DNA of 64,000 bases from CAZNOG01 sp964574635 (GCA_964574635.1 CAZNOG010000002.1:194062-258061), one strand, 5' to 3'; counted from the stretch's first letter, positions 8,756 through 17,910 are shown. The notes: a model not told the origin generated them from the letters alone. Program-made: numbers and translations.

Positions 8756-9849
8756 TTGGGCAATATATGTCGCTCCATGTTGTCTACCAACGCGCGCCAG
8801 GTGACGGTGGGCCGAAGTTTGAGCACGTTGGCCTGTTTGCGCGCGTACTCCTCGGGGTGGTTGCGGATGTGTTCGAGCACTTTAGGCAATGTGCGGGATT
8901 CGTCCATGATCCACCCGATGTCGCGGCTCTCGATGAAGTCGGAAATCTCGGAACCGGCATAGGCCAAAATGGGCAATCCGTTGGCGATGTATTCAGGAAT
9001 CTTGAGGCTGAACGCCAGATTGATGTACCCGGTGCTGCGCGCGGGGTACACGGCGAGGTCGGCATCGCGGTACAAGGGCGTCAATTCACTGCCGGAGCAG
9101 TGAACCACCGTGAGGTTCGGGATGGAGTTGTCTTCCTTATCCCATTCGGAGGATCTGGTACAGAGGGTCAAAGAGGCTCCGGTGGTGCGTCGAAGGTCGT
9201 TCAAAAAATGACTCAAATCGTAGACGCCTTTGACACCCCCTACGTACACCAATTTCAAATGGGAGAAATCGGGTGTTCTCACCTTGTCGATGCCTTCGGT
9301 GGCGCCGGGCGGAAGTGGAATGGCGGAAAGGTTTTTTCTCTCCATGAGGTGGCGAGCAAATCGGCTTGAGGGACAAAAGACGGTGAGGTTCCGGTTCTTC
9401 AAAAATTCGATTTCCCGCTCCCCGAATTTTTGCATGCGGTACTTGAGGTAGCGGTATTTCAGGGCGTTTTGGTGGCCGTAAGCCTGATCGAAAAAATCCC
9501 AATGCAAATCGCGGAGGTAATACCCGACCGGAATCCCCGCGGAGAGGGCGAAATCGATGATTTCCAAATCGAGTTTCTCTTTGCGCAGGGATTTTATGCC
9601 GTAGGTGTTGCGGATCGCGAGGTTGATGGGCCGGGAAAGTCCTTCGGAGTACATGTACCCGAAGGTTGCACCCCCTTCGATCATCCCGCGCAACGTCCGG
9701 AACCGCTGTTCCCTTTCCCTCCGTGTGCCGGTGATCTCGAACACTTCCCTCCCCTTCTCCCTCAGGCTCTCCACGACCTTGATCGGACGGATGGTGCTGC
9801 CCGAATCGCCGTAAAACAATTTGTTGGGGTGGTGGAAAATCACTTTCAT
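8752..9849 (-). CDS. Glycosyltransferase (GT4-like, divergent)
   Basis: A 365-residue protein starting MKVIFHHPNKLFYGDSGS. Its C-terminal half is clearly GT-B: LKLVYVGGVKGVYDL, LYRDADLAVYPARSTG, then FSLKIPEYIANGLPILAYAGSEI, where the donor-binding Glu sits in KIPEY. The frame extends upstream to about 10146, but the ATG at 9849 overlaps the flippase stop as ATGA, the same coupling used by the next gene, so I take it as the start. It is probably one of three transferases building the repeat unit. Specificity is not predictable. Confidence 0.82.
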   Translation of the reverse strand: MKVIFHHPNKLFYGDSGSTIRPIKVVESLREKGREVFEITGTRREREQRFRTLRGMIEGGATFGYMYSEGLSRPINLAIRNTYGIKSLRKEKLDLEIIDFALSAGIPVGYYLRDLHWDFFDQAYGHQNALKYRYLKYRMQKFGEREIEFLKNRNLTVFCPSSRFARHLMERKNLSAIPLPPGATEGIDKVRTPDFSHLKLVYVGGVKGVYDLSHFLNDLRRTTGASLTLCTRSSEWDKEDNSIPNLTVVHCSGSELTPLYRDADLAVYPARSTGYINLAFSLKIPEYIANGLPILAYAGSEISDFIESRDIGWIMDESRTLPKVLEHIRNHPEEYARKQANVLKLRPTVTWRALVDNMERHILPK

Positions 9850-11156
9850 GGCTTTTGGGAAATGTCGGTGTGCTTGAATTTGGATATTCTCAGAAACCAA
9901 ACGATCAAAAACAGGTGAATCGCCGAATACGCGGAGGAAAGGACCACGAGGAGGGGAAGGAAATCGAAATTCGCGGTCATGAGCAGGAACACCGCCACCA
10001 AGGCGAGGGAAACTCCCACGAGATTGATCAGGAAAAAATGCTTTTGCTTGCCGAGTACCGTGGGTAGGATTGATACAGGGGAGGTGATGAAATTCAGGTA
10101 CAACCACGGGGTCATGATGCGGGCGTACCTTCCGGAATCCGCCCAAGCGTCGCCGAAGATAAATCCGAAGAGTTCGGGGCCGAAAAGAAATACGACGAGA
10201 AAGGGGAAGATTCCCAGCACGGCGAACACGGCCATGGTTTTCGCGATCAGCGGTCTGGGCACTTCACCGTCGTTGAGCATGCGGGATAAGCGGGGATAGA
10301 TCACGCTGCTCAGGGCCGTGCCCAGCAGTACCAATGGCATGCGCAGGTAACGGAAGGTAAAGGCGAACAATCCCAGGATCAGTTCTCCGTATCCCACGGA
10401 TATCACAAAAAACAAGAAGGTGCGGGAACCTTCGTCGAAGAGTGCGTGTGGCGCGTTGTAGAGGGGGAATTCCCGATACTTCCGCGCCAGATTCTTGGTT
10501 TGTTGCAACGACAGGGGAACGCGGCGGAAATACGATCTGACCGATTTGTTGCGGAGGAGTCCGGCCAGGGAGGCGCCCATGCCGAGTAAGTGTCCGGCGA
10601 CCAAGCCGAACGCTCCCGGCGATATCCAGCCCATGCCCAATTTTCCACCTTGGTTGGCCACGGCATTCGCGACTTTGTTTGAGGAAATCAGTCGGAACCG
10701 CTCTTCACGCGTAGCCGATTGCAGTGCGATGGAATACAAACCCGTGAGAAGAACTCCCACCGGAAGCCAAGGGAGCAAAGCGGCCAAATCGGCGTTGTTG
10801 AACAGCCCGCCCACGGGGTGTCGGAAGGGAACGATCAATGCACTGACGAGGGTGGCGAAGAATACGATGCGCAGGCAGAGTCGGCTCAAAGACTTGGCTT
10901 CCGATTCGGTTTTGGGCAACACGATGGCCAATTCGAAGCGCAGGGAAGCGATCACGGCGAAGATGGAAAGAATTTTGACGAACAACTCGAACCCCGCGAA
11001 ATCGGCCGGTGTGTAGAGGCGGGTCAATATGGGAGCGGCGATGAAAGGGATGGCCATCGCCAATCCGTTTCCCGAAAAAATCACGGCCGTGTTTCGGGCC
11101 AAGGCGTTCCCAAACAACGCTTTCCACAAACGTCCGGTCCGACGACCCATACTCAC
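9846..11156 (-). CDS. Polysaccharide flippase, Wzx-like (MATE/PST family)
   Basis: A 436-residue, very hydrophobic protein with 12-14 predicted transmembrane segments. It begins with the typical flippase N-terminus (NTAVIFSGNGLAMAIPFIAAPILTRLYTPADFAGFELF). It would move the undecaprenyl-linked repeat unit across the inner membrane for the Wzy-like polymerase two genes on. It opens a tightly overlapping run (flippase, transferase, transferase). A near-consensus CATCTTTG box at 11186-11193 on the minus strand, one base off TAnnTTTG, could be its promoter. A second ATG two codons in (MGRR) is an alternative start. Confidence 0.85.
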   Translation of the reverse strand: MSMGRRTGRLWKALFGNALARNTAVIFSGNGLAMAIPFIAAPILTRLYTPADFAGFELFVKILSIFAVIASLRFELAIVLPKTESEAKSLSRLCLRIVFFATLVSALIVPFRHPVGGLFNNADLAALLPWLPVGVLLTGLYSIALQSATREERFRLISSNKVANAVANQGGKLGMGWISPGAFGLVAGHLLGMGASLAGLLRNKSVRSYFRRVPLSLQQTKNLARKYREFPLYNAPHALFDEGSRTFLFFVISVGYGELILGLFAFTFRYLRMPLVLLGTALSSVIYPRLSRMLNDGEVPRPLIAKTMAVFAVLGIFPFLVVFLFGPELFGFIFGDAWADSGRYARIMTPWLYLNFITSPVSILPTVLGKQKHFFLINLVGVSLALVAVFLLMTANFDFLPLLVVLSSAYSAIHLFLIVWFLRISKFKHTDISQKP

Positions 11157-11254
11157 TGATTTATCACGGCTGAATCCGGTTCAGGCAAAGATGTGGTTTA
11201 CACCCGAGGTGGACAAGGCGGCGGATCCTTCCCTGCCGATGAGGAAGACCGGGA

Positions 11255-12232
11255 TTATACGTTTTCCAGGTACCACCCGATGGCTTTTTCCAAACCCGAT
11301 TCGATGGAGTATTTCGGTTCGTAGCCCAGCAGTCTGCGGGCCTTGGACACATCTGCCAAGGAATCGCGCACATCGCCCACACGGGGTGGATCGAATTGAA
11401 GGGGAATTTCCCCCACGTAATCCAACCGGGGTTTCAGGGCGGCGCGAATCATCTCCACCAAATCCACCACCGAAGTGCCTGCTCCATACGCCACATTATA
11501 CACTTGGTTGAGTGCTTGTGGGTTTTCGACTTCCACCGCCAGTCGATTGGCCTGGATGACATTCTCGATATAGGTGAAATCCCGGGTCTGCCCTCCATCG
11601 CCGTGAATCACGGGCGACTCTCCGGCGATAAAGGCTTGGATGAACCGAGGAATCGCCGCGGCGTAAGCTCCATCCGGTCGCTGCCGCCTGCCGAACACGT
11701 TGAAGTACCGCAAGCCGATGAGCTCCATGCCGTACAAATCGCCGTACACTTTGGCGTAGAGCTCGTTGACGAGCTTGGTCACGGCGTAGGGCGACAGGGG
11801 ATTGCCGATGCGTGCCTCCACTTTGGGCAATTCCCGGCTGTCGCCGTAGGTGCTCGAACTCGCGGCGTAGATGACGCGGCGCACCTCGCTCTTTCGGGCG
11901 GCTTCTAATACGTTCAAAAACCCCGAAATATTGACGTCGTTGGTGGTGAGCGGATCGTCGATGCTTCGGGGTACGCTTCCCAGGGCCGCTTGGTGCAACA
12001 CCACGTCCACGCCTTCCATGGCCTTTTTGCAGGTGTCCAAATCGCGGATGTCGCCGCGGATAAACCGGAAGCGGGGATGGTCGATAAAATCAGCCAAGTT
12101 CGATTCCAGGCCCGTGGCGAGATTGTCCAGACAAACCACCTCACGGCCCTCGGCCAGAAAGGCCTCACAAAGATTCGAACCGATAAAGCCGGCTCCGCCG
12201 GTGATCAGAAACGTTTTGTCCCCCCCTTTCAT
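11255..12232 (-). CDS. NAD-dependent UDP-hexose 4-epimerase (WbpP/TviC-like SDR)
   Basis: A 325-residue extended short-chain dehydrogenase. The NAD-binding motif is FLITGGAGFIGSNL (TGGAGFIG). The catalytic Ser/Tyr/Lys set lies in YAASSSTYGDS and PLSPYAVTKLVNELYA. The segment HQAALGSVPRSIDDPLTTNDVN is characteristic of the UDP-GlcNAc/UDP-GlcNAcA 4-epimerases WbpP and TviC rather than plain GalE. It probably supplies UDP-GalNAc or its uronic form to the cluster. Its start directly abuts the rny stop, so it may be cotranscribed with rny, and the polysaccharide genes follow. The substrate is inferred. Confidence 0.85.
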   Translation of the reverse strand: MKGGDKTFLITGGAGFIGSNLCEAFLAEGREVVCLDNLATGLESNLADFIDHPRFRFIRGDIRDLDTCKKAMEGVDVVLHQAALGSVPRSIDDPLTTNDVNISGFLNVLEAARKSEVRRVIYAASSSTYGDSRELPKVEARIGNPLSPYAVTKLVNELYAKVYGDLYGMELIGLRYFNVFGRRQRPDGAYAAAIPRFIQAFIAGESPVIHGDGGQTRDFTYIENVIQANRLAVEVENPQALNQVYNVAYGAGTSVVDLVEMIRAALKPRLDYVGEIPLQFDPPRVGDVRDSLADVSKARRLLGYEPKYSIESGLEKAIGWYLENV

Positions 12233-13774
12233 TTACTTCGCGTAGCTCACCGCGCGTTTTTCCCGTATCACGGTGATTTTCACTTGCCCGGGGTACGTCA
12301 TTTCGTCTTGGATTCGCCGTGAAATGTCGAAGCTCAGCGTATCGGCCTGCTCGTCGCTCACTTTCTCGCTTTCCACGATGACGCGCAATTCGCGCCCAGC
12401 TTGGATGGCGTACGATTTGGTCACACCCGGGTAGCTCAGCGCCAGGTTTTCCAGATCTTTCAATCGCTTGATGTAGGCCTCTACGATCTCCCTTCGCGCT
12501 CCCGGTCGCGCGCCTGAAATGGCGTCGCAGACCTGCACGATGGGCGAGATCAAGTTGTTCATTTCTATTTCGTCGTGGTGGGCACCGATGGCGTTGCAGA
12601 CCTCCGGTTTCTCGCCGAATTTCTCGGCCAACTTCATTCCCAGCAAGGCGTGCGGCAGCTCGGGCTCGTCTTCCGGCACCTTCCCGATGTCGTGGAGGAG
12701 GCCGGCCCTCTTGGCGAGTTTGGGATTCAGGCCCAGTTCGGCGGCCATGGTGGCGCTGAGGTTGGCCACTTCGCGGCTGTGTTGGAGGAGGTTCTGACCG
12801 TAGGAAGAGCGGTACTTCATGCGCCCCACCATGCGCACCAAATTGGGGTGCAGTCCGTGGATGCCCAAGTCGATGCAAGTGCGCTTTCCGGTTTCCACGA
12901 TTTCGTCTTCGAGCTGCTTGGTCACTTTGTTGACCACCTCTTCGATGCGGGCGGGGTGAATGCGTCCGTCGGTCACCAATTGGTGGAGGGCCAAGCGCGC
13001 GATTTCCCTGCGCACCGGGTCGAAACAGCTGAGGATGATCGCTTCGGGCGTATCGTCCACGATGATTTCCACGCCGGTGGAAGCTTCGATGGCGCGGATG
13101 TTCCGGCCTTCCCGCCCGATGATGCGCCCCTTGATTTCGTCGCTTTCGATGTTGAACACCGACACGGCGTTCTCGATCACGTGCTCGGTGGCTACGCGTT
13201 GAATGCTCTGGATCACCACCTTCCGCGCTTCGGAATTGGCGGTGAGTTTGGCTTCGTCGAGGACGCTCTTGATGTGCTCCATGGCCTCCGTACGCGCTTC
13301 GTCGCGGAGGGTGGCCATCAATTCCTTCTTGGCGTCGTCGGCGGAGAGATTGGACACTTTTTCGAGTCTTTCCACGATTTTGCGGTACTCCTTTTCCAAT
13401 TCCTTGCGCCGGGTCTCGATCGCTTCCACTTGCCGCTCGAGGTCGGCCCGGGCCGAGTCGAGTCTCTGCCGGTCCTTTTTGTTTTCCTCGATTTTTTTGC
13501 TGAGGTTGCTTTCCCGCGCCTTCATTTTGTCCTCGGCGCTCTGCAATTTCCGATTGCGATCGGTGATCACTTTTTCGTGTTCTTCCTTGAGCTGGTAGAA
13601 TTTTTCCTTGGCCTGAAGGATTTTGTCCTTTTTCAAGGCTTCCGCCTCCTGTTCGGCGCTCTCGAGGATGAGCTTCTTTTTCCTCGTAAAGATGGAGTTC
13701 AGCGCCACCCAGACGATGCCGCCCCCCACGATGATTCCGGCCAATAGACCGATGAGTAAAGTTGTTATGTCCAT
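12233..13774 (-). CDS. rny: Ribonuclease Y
   Basis: Membrane-anchored endoribonuclease that starts mRNA decay. The 513-residue protein has an N-terminal transmembrane helix (about 5-25) and a charged coiled coil to about residue 160. A KH domain follows with GRIIGREGRNIRA (GxxG at about 217-226). The HD domain has His331 (LLQHSREV) and the pair His361-Asp362 in GLLHDIGKVP, and the protein ends in a C-terminal RNY domain. Length and architecture are standard. It follows zapA on the same strand by about 60 bp, a conserved Bacteroidota neighbourhood. It is expected to act at the cytoplasmic face of the inner membrane. Confidence 0.96.
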   Translation of the reverse strand: MDITTLLIGLLAGIIVGGGIVWVALNSIFTRKKKLILESAEQEAEALKKDKILQAKEKFYQLKEEHEKVITDRNRKLQSAEDKMKARESNLSKKIEENKKDRQRLDSARADLERQVEAIETRRKELEKEYRKIVERLEKVSNLSADDAKKELMATLRDEARTEAMEHIKSVLDEAKLTANSEARKVVIQSIQRVATEHVIENAVSVFNIESDEIKGRIIGREGRNIRAIEASTGVEIIVDDTPEAIILSCFDPVRREIARLALHQLVTDGRIHPARIEEVVNKVTKQLEDEIVETGKRTCIDLGIHGLHPNLVRMVGRMKYRSSYGQNLLQHSREVANLSATMAAELGLNPKLAKRAGLLHDIGKVPEDEPELPHALLGMKLAEKFGEKPEVCNAIGAHHDEIEMNNLISPIVQVCDAISGARPGARREIVEAYIKRLKDLENLALSYPGVTKSYAIQAGRELRVIVESEKVSDEQADTLSFDISRRIQDEMTYPGQVKITVIREKRAVSYAK

Positions 13775-13833
13775 ATCTTCCTTTGCCCCCCGGGCAATTT
13801 TGTGTGATATGGGAGAAGAGAAGTCTAAACGCC

Positions 13834-14118
13834 CTACCCGTTCAGCATCGAATCGATGAGCTTTTCCATGTCGTCGAGGTCTTCTTCCGCCACGCCGCTT
13901 TTCTGCGATCGCTCGGCATCCATCCAGCCTTTGCTCATTTGCAGGGCGGTCATGGCGAGCAAGTCCTGCTTGTCTTTGACCGCGAAACTTTCCTGCATCC
14001 GCTTGATGCTGTCTTCAACCTTGGCGGCGGCTTCACGCACTTGTTCTTCCTCGTCGGCGTTCACCGTAACGGGGTATATGCGGCCGGCCAGATTCACCTT
14101 TATCGATATCTTGCCCAT
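13834..14118 (-). CDS. zapA: Cell division protein ZapA
   Basis: A 94-residue protein that cross-links FtsZ filaments at midcell. The N-terminal ZapA domain (KISIKVNLAGRIYPVTVNADEEEQVREAAAKVEDSI) is followed by a helical, acidic C-terminus. It lies between a small coiled-coil gene (10 nt upstream) and rny, an order common in Bacteroidota. The promoter is probably the TATTTTTG box upstream of the coiled-coil gene. Confidence 0.9.
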   Translation of the reverse strand: MGKISIKVNLAGRIYPVTVNADEEEQVREAAAKVEDSIKRMQESFAVKDKQDLLAMTALQMSKGWMDAERSQKSGVAEEDLDDMEKLIDSMLNG

Positions 14119-14128
14119 GGCAATTCAT

Positions 14129-14419
14129 CTATCTGTTCAGTAGAGCTATGCACTTATCTATCTCCCGCACCAATTCGTTAACCCTCAATTTCATTTCGGC
14201 CTTGTCGCCACCGGTCGACACCAGGGCTTTGGCCAATTTCACCCGTTCGTATTCTTCGGTGAGCTTCTCGTACCTTTGCAGGGTATCACCCAGTCTGGTC
14301 TCCAAACCGGATACGCGCAATCTTAAGTCATCATTCTCTTTTTGAAGCCGTTCAAACTCTTTTTTCAGCTTGACCAACTTACCGGTAATGTGATGAACCC
14401 GTTGCGATTCCTTGCTCAT
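14129..14419 (-). CDS. Small coiled-coil protein upstream of zapA (possible ZapB-like factor)
   Basis: A 96-residue protein made almost wholly of heptad-rich helix: LVKLKKEFERLQKENDDLRLRVSGLE, then TRLGDTLQRYEKLTEEYERVKLAKAL. It has no signal peptide or catalytic motif. Being the first gene of the zapA-rny run and having ZapB-like size suggest a structural division partner of ZapA, but that is inference from position and helix content only. Alternatives include a generic coiled-coil scaffold. Confidence 0.7.
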   Translation of the reverse strand: MSKESQRVHHITGKLVKLKKEFERLQKENDDLRLRVSGLETRLGDTLQRYEKLTEEYERVKLAKALVSTGGDKAEMKLRVNELVREIDKCIALLNR

Positions 14420-14450
14420 GTACGTACTTTCAAAAAACTTAAACGGTGCA

Positions 14451-14458
14451 CAAAAATA
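14451..14458 (-). promoter_or_regulatory. -7 promoter box TATTTTTG for the coiled-coil/zapA/rny genes
   Basis: Exact TAnnTTTG on the minus strand, about 31 nt upstream of the ATG at 14419. It is probably shared by the coiled-coil gene and zapA, and perhaps rny. Confidence 0.65.
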
Positions 14459-14539
14459 GTATCGTATGCAAGATTAACCAAATTGACCCGAACGGCGACC
14501 GTTTATCCCTTCATTTTTGAACGCGGGCCGGTTCGCGCT

Positions 14540-16339
14540 ATGAATCAAACCGATAGAAACCGCCACGTCCCCGGCGCAACCAAGTCCTTCGGCGGCGTGC
14601 GGTTCTCGGCCGAATCGCTTCGCATGGGCATCGCCTTGTGGGGCGTCGTATTCTTCGCACTTCTCGCCGCCCCGTTGCCGGCACAACTTCCCGGGTATCC
14701 CGCGGCCTCTTTCGGACCGCCATTGGATATTCCCCTGTATTTGTCGGGCAATTTCGCCGAACTCAGAAACAACCATTTCCACGCGGGCATCGATTTGAAA
14801 ACCCAAGGGGTGGAAGGAAAAAACGTACTGGCCGCCGAGGAGGGATTCATCGCGCGCATCAACATCTCGCCGTGGGGGTACGGTCACGCGCTCTACATCG
14901 AACATCCAAACGGATACACGACCGTATACGGCCACCTCAAAGCCCTTTCGCCGCGCATCGAAAAGGTGCTGCGTCAAAAGCAGTACGAAGAGGCTTCCTT
15001 TTCCGTCGATTTCGCACCGGCGCAGCAAATAAAGGTTCAAAAGGGCGAGATCATCGGACTTTCGGGAAATACCGGCAGCTCTGGCGGACCCCACCTCCAC
15101 TTCGAAATCCGCGACACCAAAACGCAACGGCCCCTGAACCCCTTGCTCTTCGGGTTCGACATCACCGACAACATCCCCCCGCGCATCCGGGGCGTGAGGG
15201 TGCATCCTCTCAGCGACACCACGTTGATCAACGGCAGCGCCGAACCGAAAAGCTTCGTGGTCTTGGGCAGCGCCGGCTCGTACCACCTCAAGGCCGGCAG
15301 CCGCATCGAAGTGTACGGAGCGTTCGGCCTCTCCCTCCACACCCTCGATTTCCTCAACGGGTATCCCAACCCCTGCGGCATTTACACCCTCGATTTGCAA
15401 GTGGATTCCCAAACCGTTTGCAGGCAAGTATTCGATGAACTCGACTTTTCAACCCAAAGGCACATCAACGCTTACCGCGCCCACGACGTCCACGTGACCA
15501 ACCGCTGGCACTACCACAAATCCTTCGTTCTTCCCGGCAACAAACTCGACGTGTACCGCCCCCGGCCGGCAGACGGCGGCGTCATCCACTTCACCGACGA
15601 CGGGATTCACCCCGTGGTGTACACGGCCACAGACGCTTACGGCAATACTTCCACCCTCACTTTCGACATCCGCAGCCACGCCACGCCCAACGGACCATTG
15701 CCCACACCCGAGCCGTACGAGGCGTATTTCACGTGGAATCAAGACAACGATTTTTCCTACGAAAGAAAGTTCACCCTTCACATCCCCGCCGGCGGATTGT
15801 ACGAAGACCTGCGCTTCACCTTCAATTGGCAGCGGGGCGACAAAAACACCTTCACCCCGTATTACACGGCCCACAACGAACTCACGCCCTTGCAAGAGTC
15901 GGCCATCCTCACCTTCAACGTCACACACGTTCCGGCGCGGCTTCGGTCCAAACTCGTCATGGCGCGATTCAACGCCAGAGGGCACGCCTCCTATTCCACC
16001 GGCAAAATCATCGGCGACACCTTCGAAGCCACCTCGCGGGTATTCGGGAAATTCACCGTCATGGCCGACACGGTGCCACCTACCATCGCACCGGCCTCGA
16101 CGGCAAAACCCGGTCCCGGGTCACGCATCTCATTCCGCGCGAGCGACGACCGCACCGGAATCGCCGAATTCAACGCCTATCTCAACGACCGGTGGGTCCT
16201 CGCCGAATACGATCCGAAAACCGCCACCATCACCGTCATCCCCGACCGCATCCCCGCCGGCGAAGCCCTGCATTTGCGCCTCGTCCTCAAAGACGGAGCC
16301 GGCAACTCCACAGAATGGAGCCGCACGTGGTCGCCGTAA
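14540..16339 (+). CDS. M23 family metallopeptidase (LytM domain), exported
   Basis: Probable peptidoglycan endopeptidase or its regulator in the periplasm. The LytM zinc site is complete: His81 and Asp85 in NNHFHAGIDLKT, and His185/His187 in GGPHLHFEI. The gluzincin-like GYGHALYIEHPNGYTTVYGHL lies between them. A hydrophobic export segment (MGIALWGVVFFALLAAPLPAQ) begins at residue 29, so the ATG at 14624 is an alternative start. I chose 14540 because a near-consensus CATTTTTG box lies about 20 nt upstream. The remaining 400 residues are beta-rich with Ig-like character and contain no second catalytic motif. The gene is divergent from the zapA operon. Confidence 0.85.
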   Translation: MNQTDRNRHVPGATKSFGGVRFSAESLRMGIALWGVVFFALLAAPLPAQLPGYPAASFGPPLDIPLYLSGNFAELRNNHFHAGIDLKTQGVEGKNVLAAEEGFIARINISPWGYGHALYIEHPNGYTTVYGHLKALSPRIEKVLRQKQYEEASFSVDFAPAQQIKVQKGEIIGLSGNTGSSGGPHLHFEIRDTKTQRPLNPLLFGFDITDNIPPRIRGVRVHPLSDTTLINGSAEPKSFVVLGSAGSYHLKAGSRIEVYGAFGLSLHTLDFLNGYPNPCGIYTLDLQVDSQTVCRQVFDELDFSTQRHINAYRAHDVHVTNRWHYHKSFVLPGNKLDVYRPRPADGGVIHFTDDGIHPVVYTATDAYGNTSTLTFDIRSHATPNGPLPTPEPYEAYFTWNQDNDFSYERKFTLHIPAGGLYEDLRFTFNWQRGDKNTFTPYYTAHNELTPLQESAILTFNVTHVPARLRSKLVMARFNARGHASYSTGKIIGDTFEATSRVFGKFTVMADTVPPTIAPASTAKPGPGSRISFRASDDRTGIAEFNAYLNDRWVLAEYDPKTATITVIPDRIPAGEALHLRLVLKDGAGNSTEWSRTWSP

Positions 16340-16357
16340 AGTCGCTTTTATTCCGAG

Positions 16358-16650
16358 TGTTTTTGGGCGCATCCCCTCGCCTATGGCATTGCGATTTACT
16401 TATCGCGGGTGCCTGACTTTCGTCTCACAATACTTCCCTATCGCCATTCCGGGGTCGGGGTGTCCACTATAGCCTCAACCCGCACGCCTCGTGGCCGTAG
16501 GTTCGCGCAGGAGCTTCCGGTGGTCGCTCTGCCCGCACCACGCCCTCGCGGCGTCCGGGTTTCGGGCTGCCGTTCCCATCCCTTGCGCGGTACATTCACC
16601 GATAGAAATCCCGGCAGCACCGCCCATTTCGGGGCAGCCGATTCACGTGG
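16358..16650 (+). repeat. Dispersed structured intergenic element, copy A
   Basis: It begins about 20 nt after the M23 stop with GTTTTTGGGCGCATCCCC. It contains the stem-loop block GCAGGAGCTTCCGGTGGTCG in 16507-16532 and then CGGGCTGCCGTTCCCATCCC. All three blocks are in the same order as in copy B near 7.5 kb on the opposite strand. No credible gene is present. The remainder to 17910 is described under the neighbouring entries. Confidence 0.6.
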
Positions 16651-16691
16651 ACCGGAAAACCGATAAGTCATTGACGAACAGTCATAAACTA

Positions 16692-16820
16692 CGAAGGCCC
16701 TTCGCGTTGGAAAGGCCTTCGAGGTTATGAAAACATACTTGATTAATGCGAGAACTTGACTTTGAGTGAGACGATGAAAGAATGAGTGTGGGTTCCCGCA
16801 CTGAATTCAACCAAGTACAA
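16692..16820 (+). repeat. Twin hairpin element 1 (possible structured RNA)
   Basis: It starts with a hairpin at 16692-16721: arms CGAAGGCC and GGCCTTCG, continued inward by TTC/GAA across one C-A mismatch, with loop GCGTTG. Then come ATGAAAACA, the block GAGTGAGACGATGA (16764-16777), a second hairpin (AGTGTGGG/CCCGCACT) and TCAACCAAG. The same order recurs at 17182-17320 with changed stem sequence. Strand and function are unknown; no open frame of useful length is present. Confidence 0.5.
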
Positions 16821-17180
16821 CAAAGGTATGTAAAAATGAACATCCGCAAAACTTTCCGGCGAAAAATCTCATGTCTTAACGCATTTTTGCGTTACCGCTC
16901 TCTACTCCCATCCCGACGACCCACCCACAAAAACCTACTTTACACCTCCTTTACGGACTATTTCCGAGTACCAACTTGAGATAAATATTTGTTAATTTTA
17001 TACGGGAAATACGGGGATTTTTGAATGACATTCTCCTGCGATACCGGAAGCCGCGATTGAATCCGCGTTATACTAATCGGAAATTTCTTTCGGGAAAAAA
17101 TCTCGTCGGGTGCGGGGGCCCGTTGCGGAACTCGACAATGAAAAGTTCGGGGTGAAATAGGGGGACGAAGGGTCCGAAAA
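16821..17180. other. Non-coding spacer between the twin hairpin elements
   Basis: No gene is supported here. The stretch is A/T-richer than the neighbourhood. It contains a perfect 7-bp hairpin TAACGCA/TGCGTTA (16877-16893) and a minus-strand copy of the G/T-rich motif at 16921-16937. Short open frames here have no ribosomal or protein-family support. Confidence 0.5.
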
Positions 17181-17181
17181 C

Positions 17182-17320
17182 TCGAAGACCCTTCGCGTAT
17201 GAAGGGTCTTCGAGGCTATGAAACAGAAAAACTATCTCGGTTCGCTTTGCAAAAGCTTGGATCTAGAGTGAGACGATGATAATGATAAGGAGGCAAGCTC
17301 TCGCGTGAGTTGAACCAAGG
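17182..17320 (+). repeat. Twin hairpin element 2 (possible structured RNA)
   Basis: Paralogue of the element at 16692. The leading hairpin at 17182-17211 is a perfect 12-bp stem (CGAAGACCCTTC/GAAGGGTCTTCG) with loop GCGTAT. It is followed by GAGGCTATGAAACA, the shared block GAGTGAGACGATGA (17266-17279), a weaker second hairpin and TTGAACCAAGG. Compared with element 1, one base pair in the stem has changed on both sides (G-C to A-T) and a C-A mismatch is repaired to C-G. This suggests selection on pairing. Confidence 0.5.
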
Positions 17321-17910
17321 CCTCAAATATAGCAGGTAGAATTGCAATTACCAAAGAATTTCGCAATCATTTTTTAAACAATCGCACATTCGGCTGATTG
17401 AAAGTAAATTAAGAATATGAAATTTTTAGTTAGAAAGCGATTTATTGGAAAAATATGGGAAATATTCACGGGAATGGGTTGCGTGACGGAGCTTAAAAAT
17501 GCAATCCCCATGAAAATCGATGTCGGGTGGTGAAGACGTCGATACGATCTTCCGGCGCCACTCGGCGTCATATTTCAATAAGACCATGCCTCCTCTTTTA
17601 GGGTTCCAAATCCCTCACTCGAACTTCCCCGCGCTACCGTCCTAAACACATTGAAATGAGTCGTGACCAATTCACAATGAGCACATACGGCATTATCGCA
17701 CATGCCGAAACGCGGCGAACCCCCGGTCAACCCGGGATTTGAATTTTTTGTGTATTTGTTATGAACAATTTCAGCATGAGCGCACAGTACTAACTAACAA
17801 CAACTTACACTCGAATAAATAGGTGCGACCAAAATACTTGCACGGCGTCTAGTAAAGATTGTCCGCGATTGATTTTCTATATTCACCGCCCGTACTTCGA
17901 AAGTAAATTT
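17321..17910. other. Non-coding region upstream of the DPP-IV gene
   Basis: No credible gene. The sequence is locally A/T-rich and contains no exact TAnnTTTG box that I could find near the DPP-IV start, so the operon promoter is not located. Short frames on both strands lack any recognisable domain. Confidence 0.45.

Noticed and set aside
16782..16979. 65-codon frame in the 16.8 kb gap
   Set aside because: Overlaps repeats, lacks any domain, and uses no plausible ribosome or promoter context.
16692..17320. Twin hairpins as retron or group II intron RNA
   Set aside because: No reverse transcriptase gene is nearby and no intron domain V-like motif is visible.
16692..17320. Short peptides starting at the ATGAAA in the twin elements (MKTYLINART and MKQKNYLGSLCKSLDLE)
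   Set aside because: The two peptides are not similar to each other beyond the first codons, whereas the hairpins are; a coding role is not supported.
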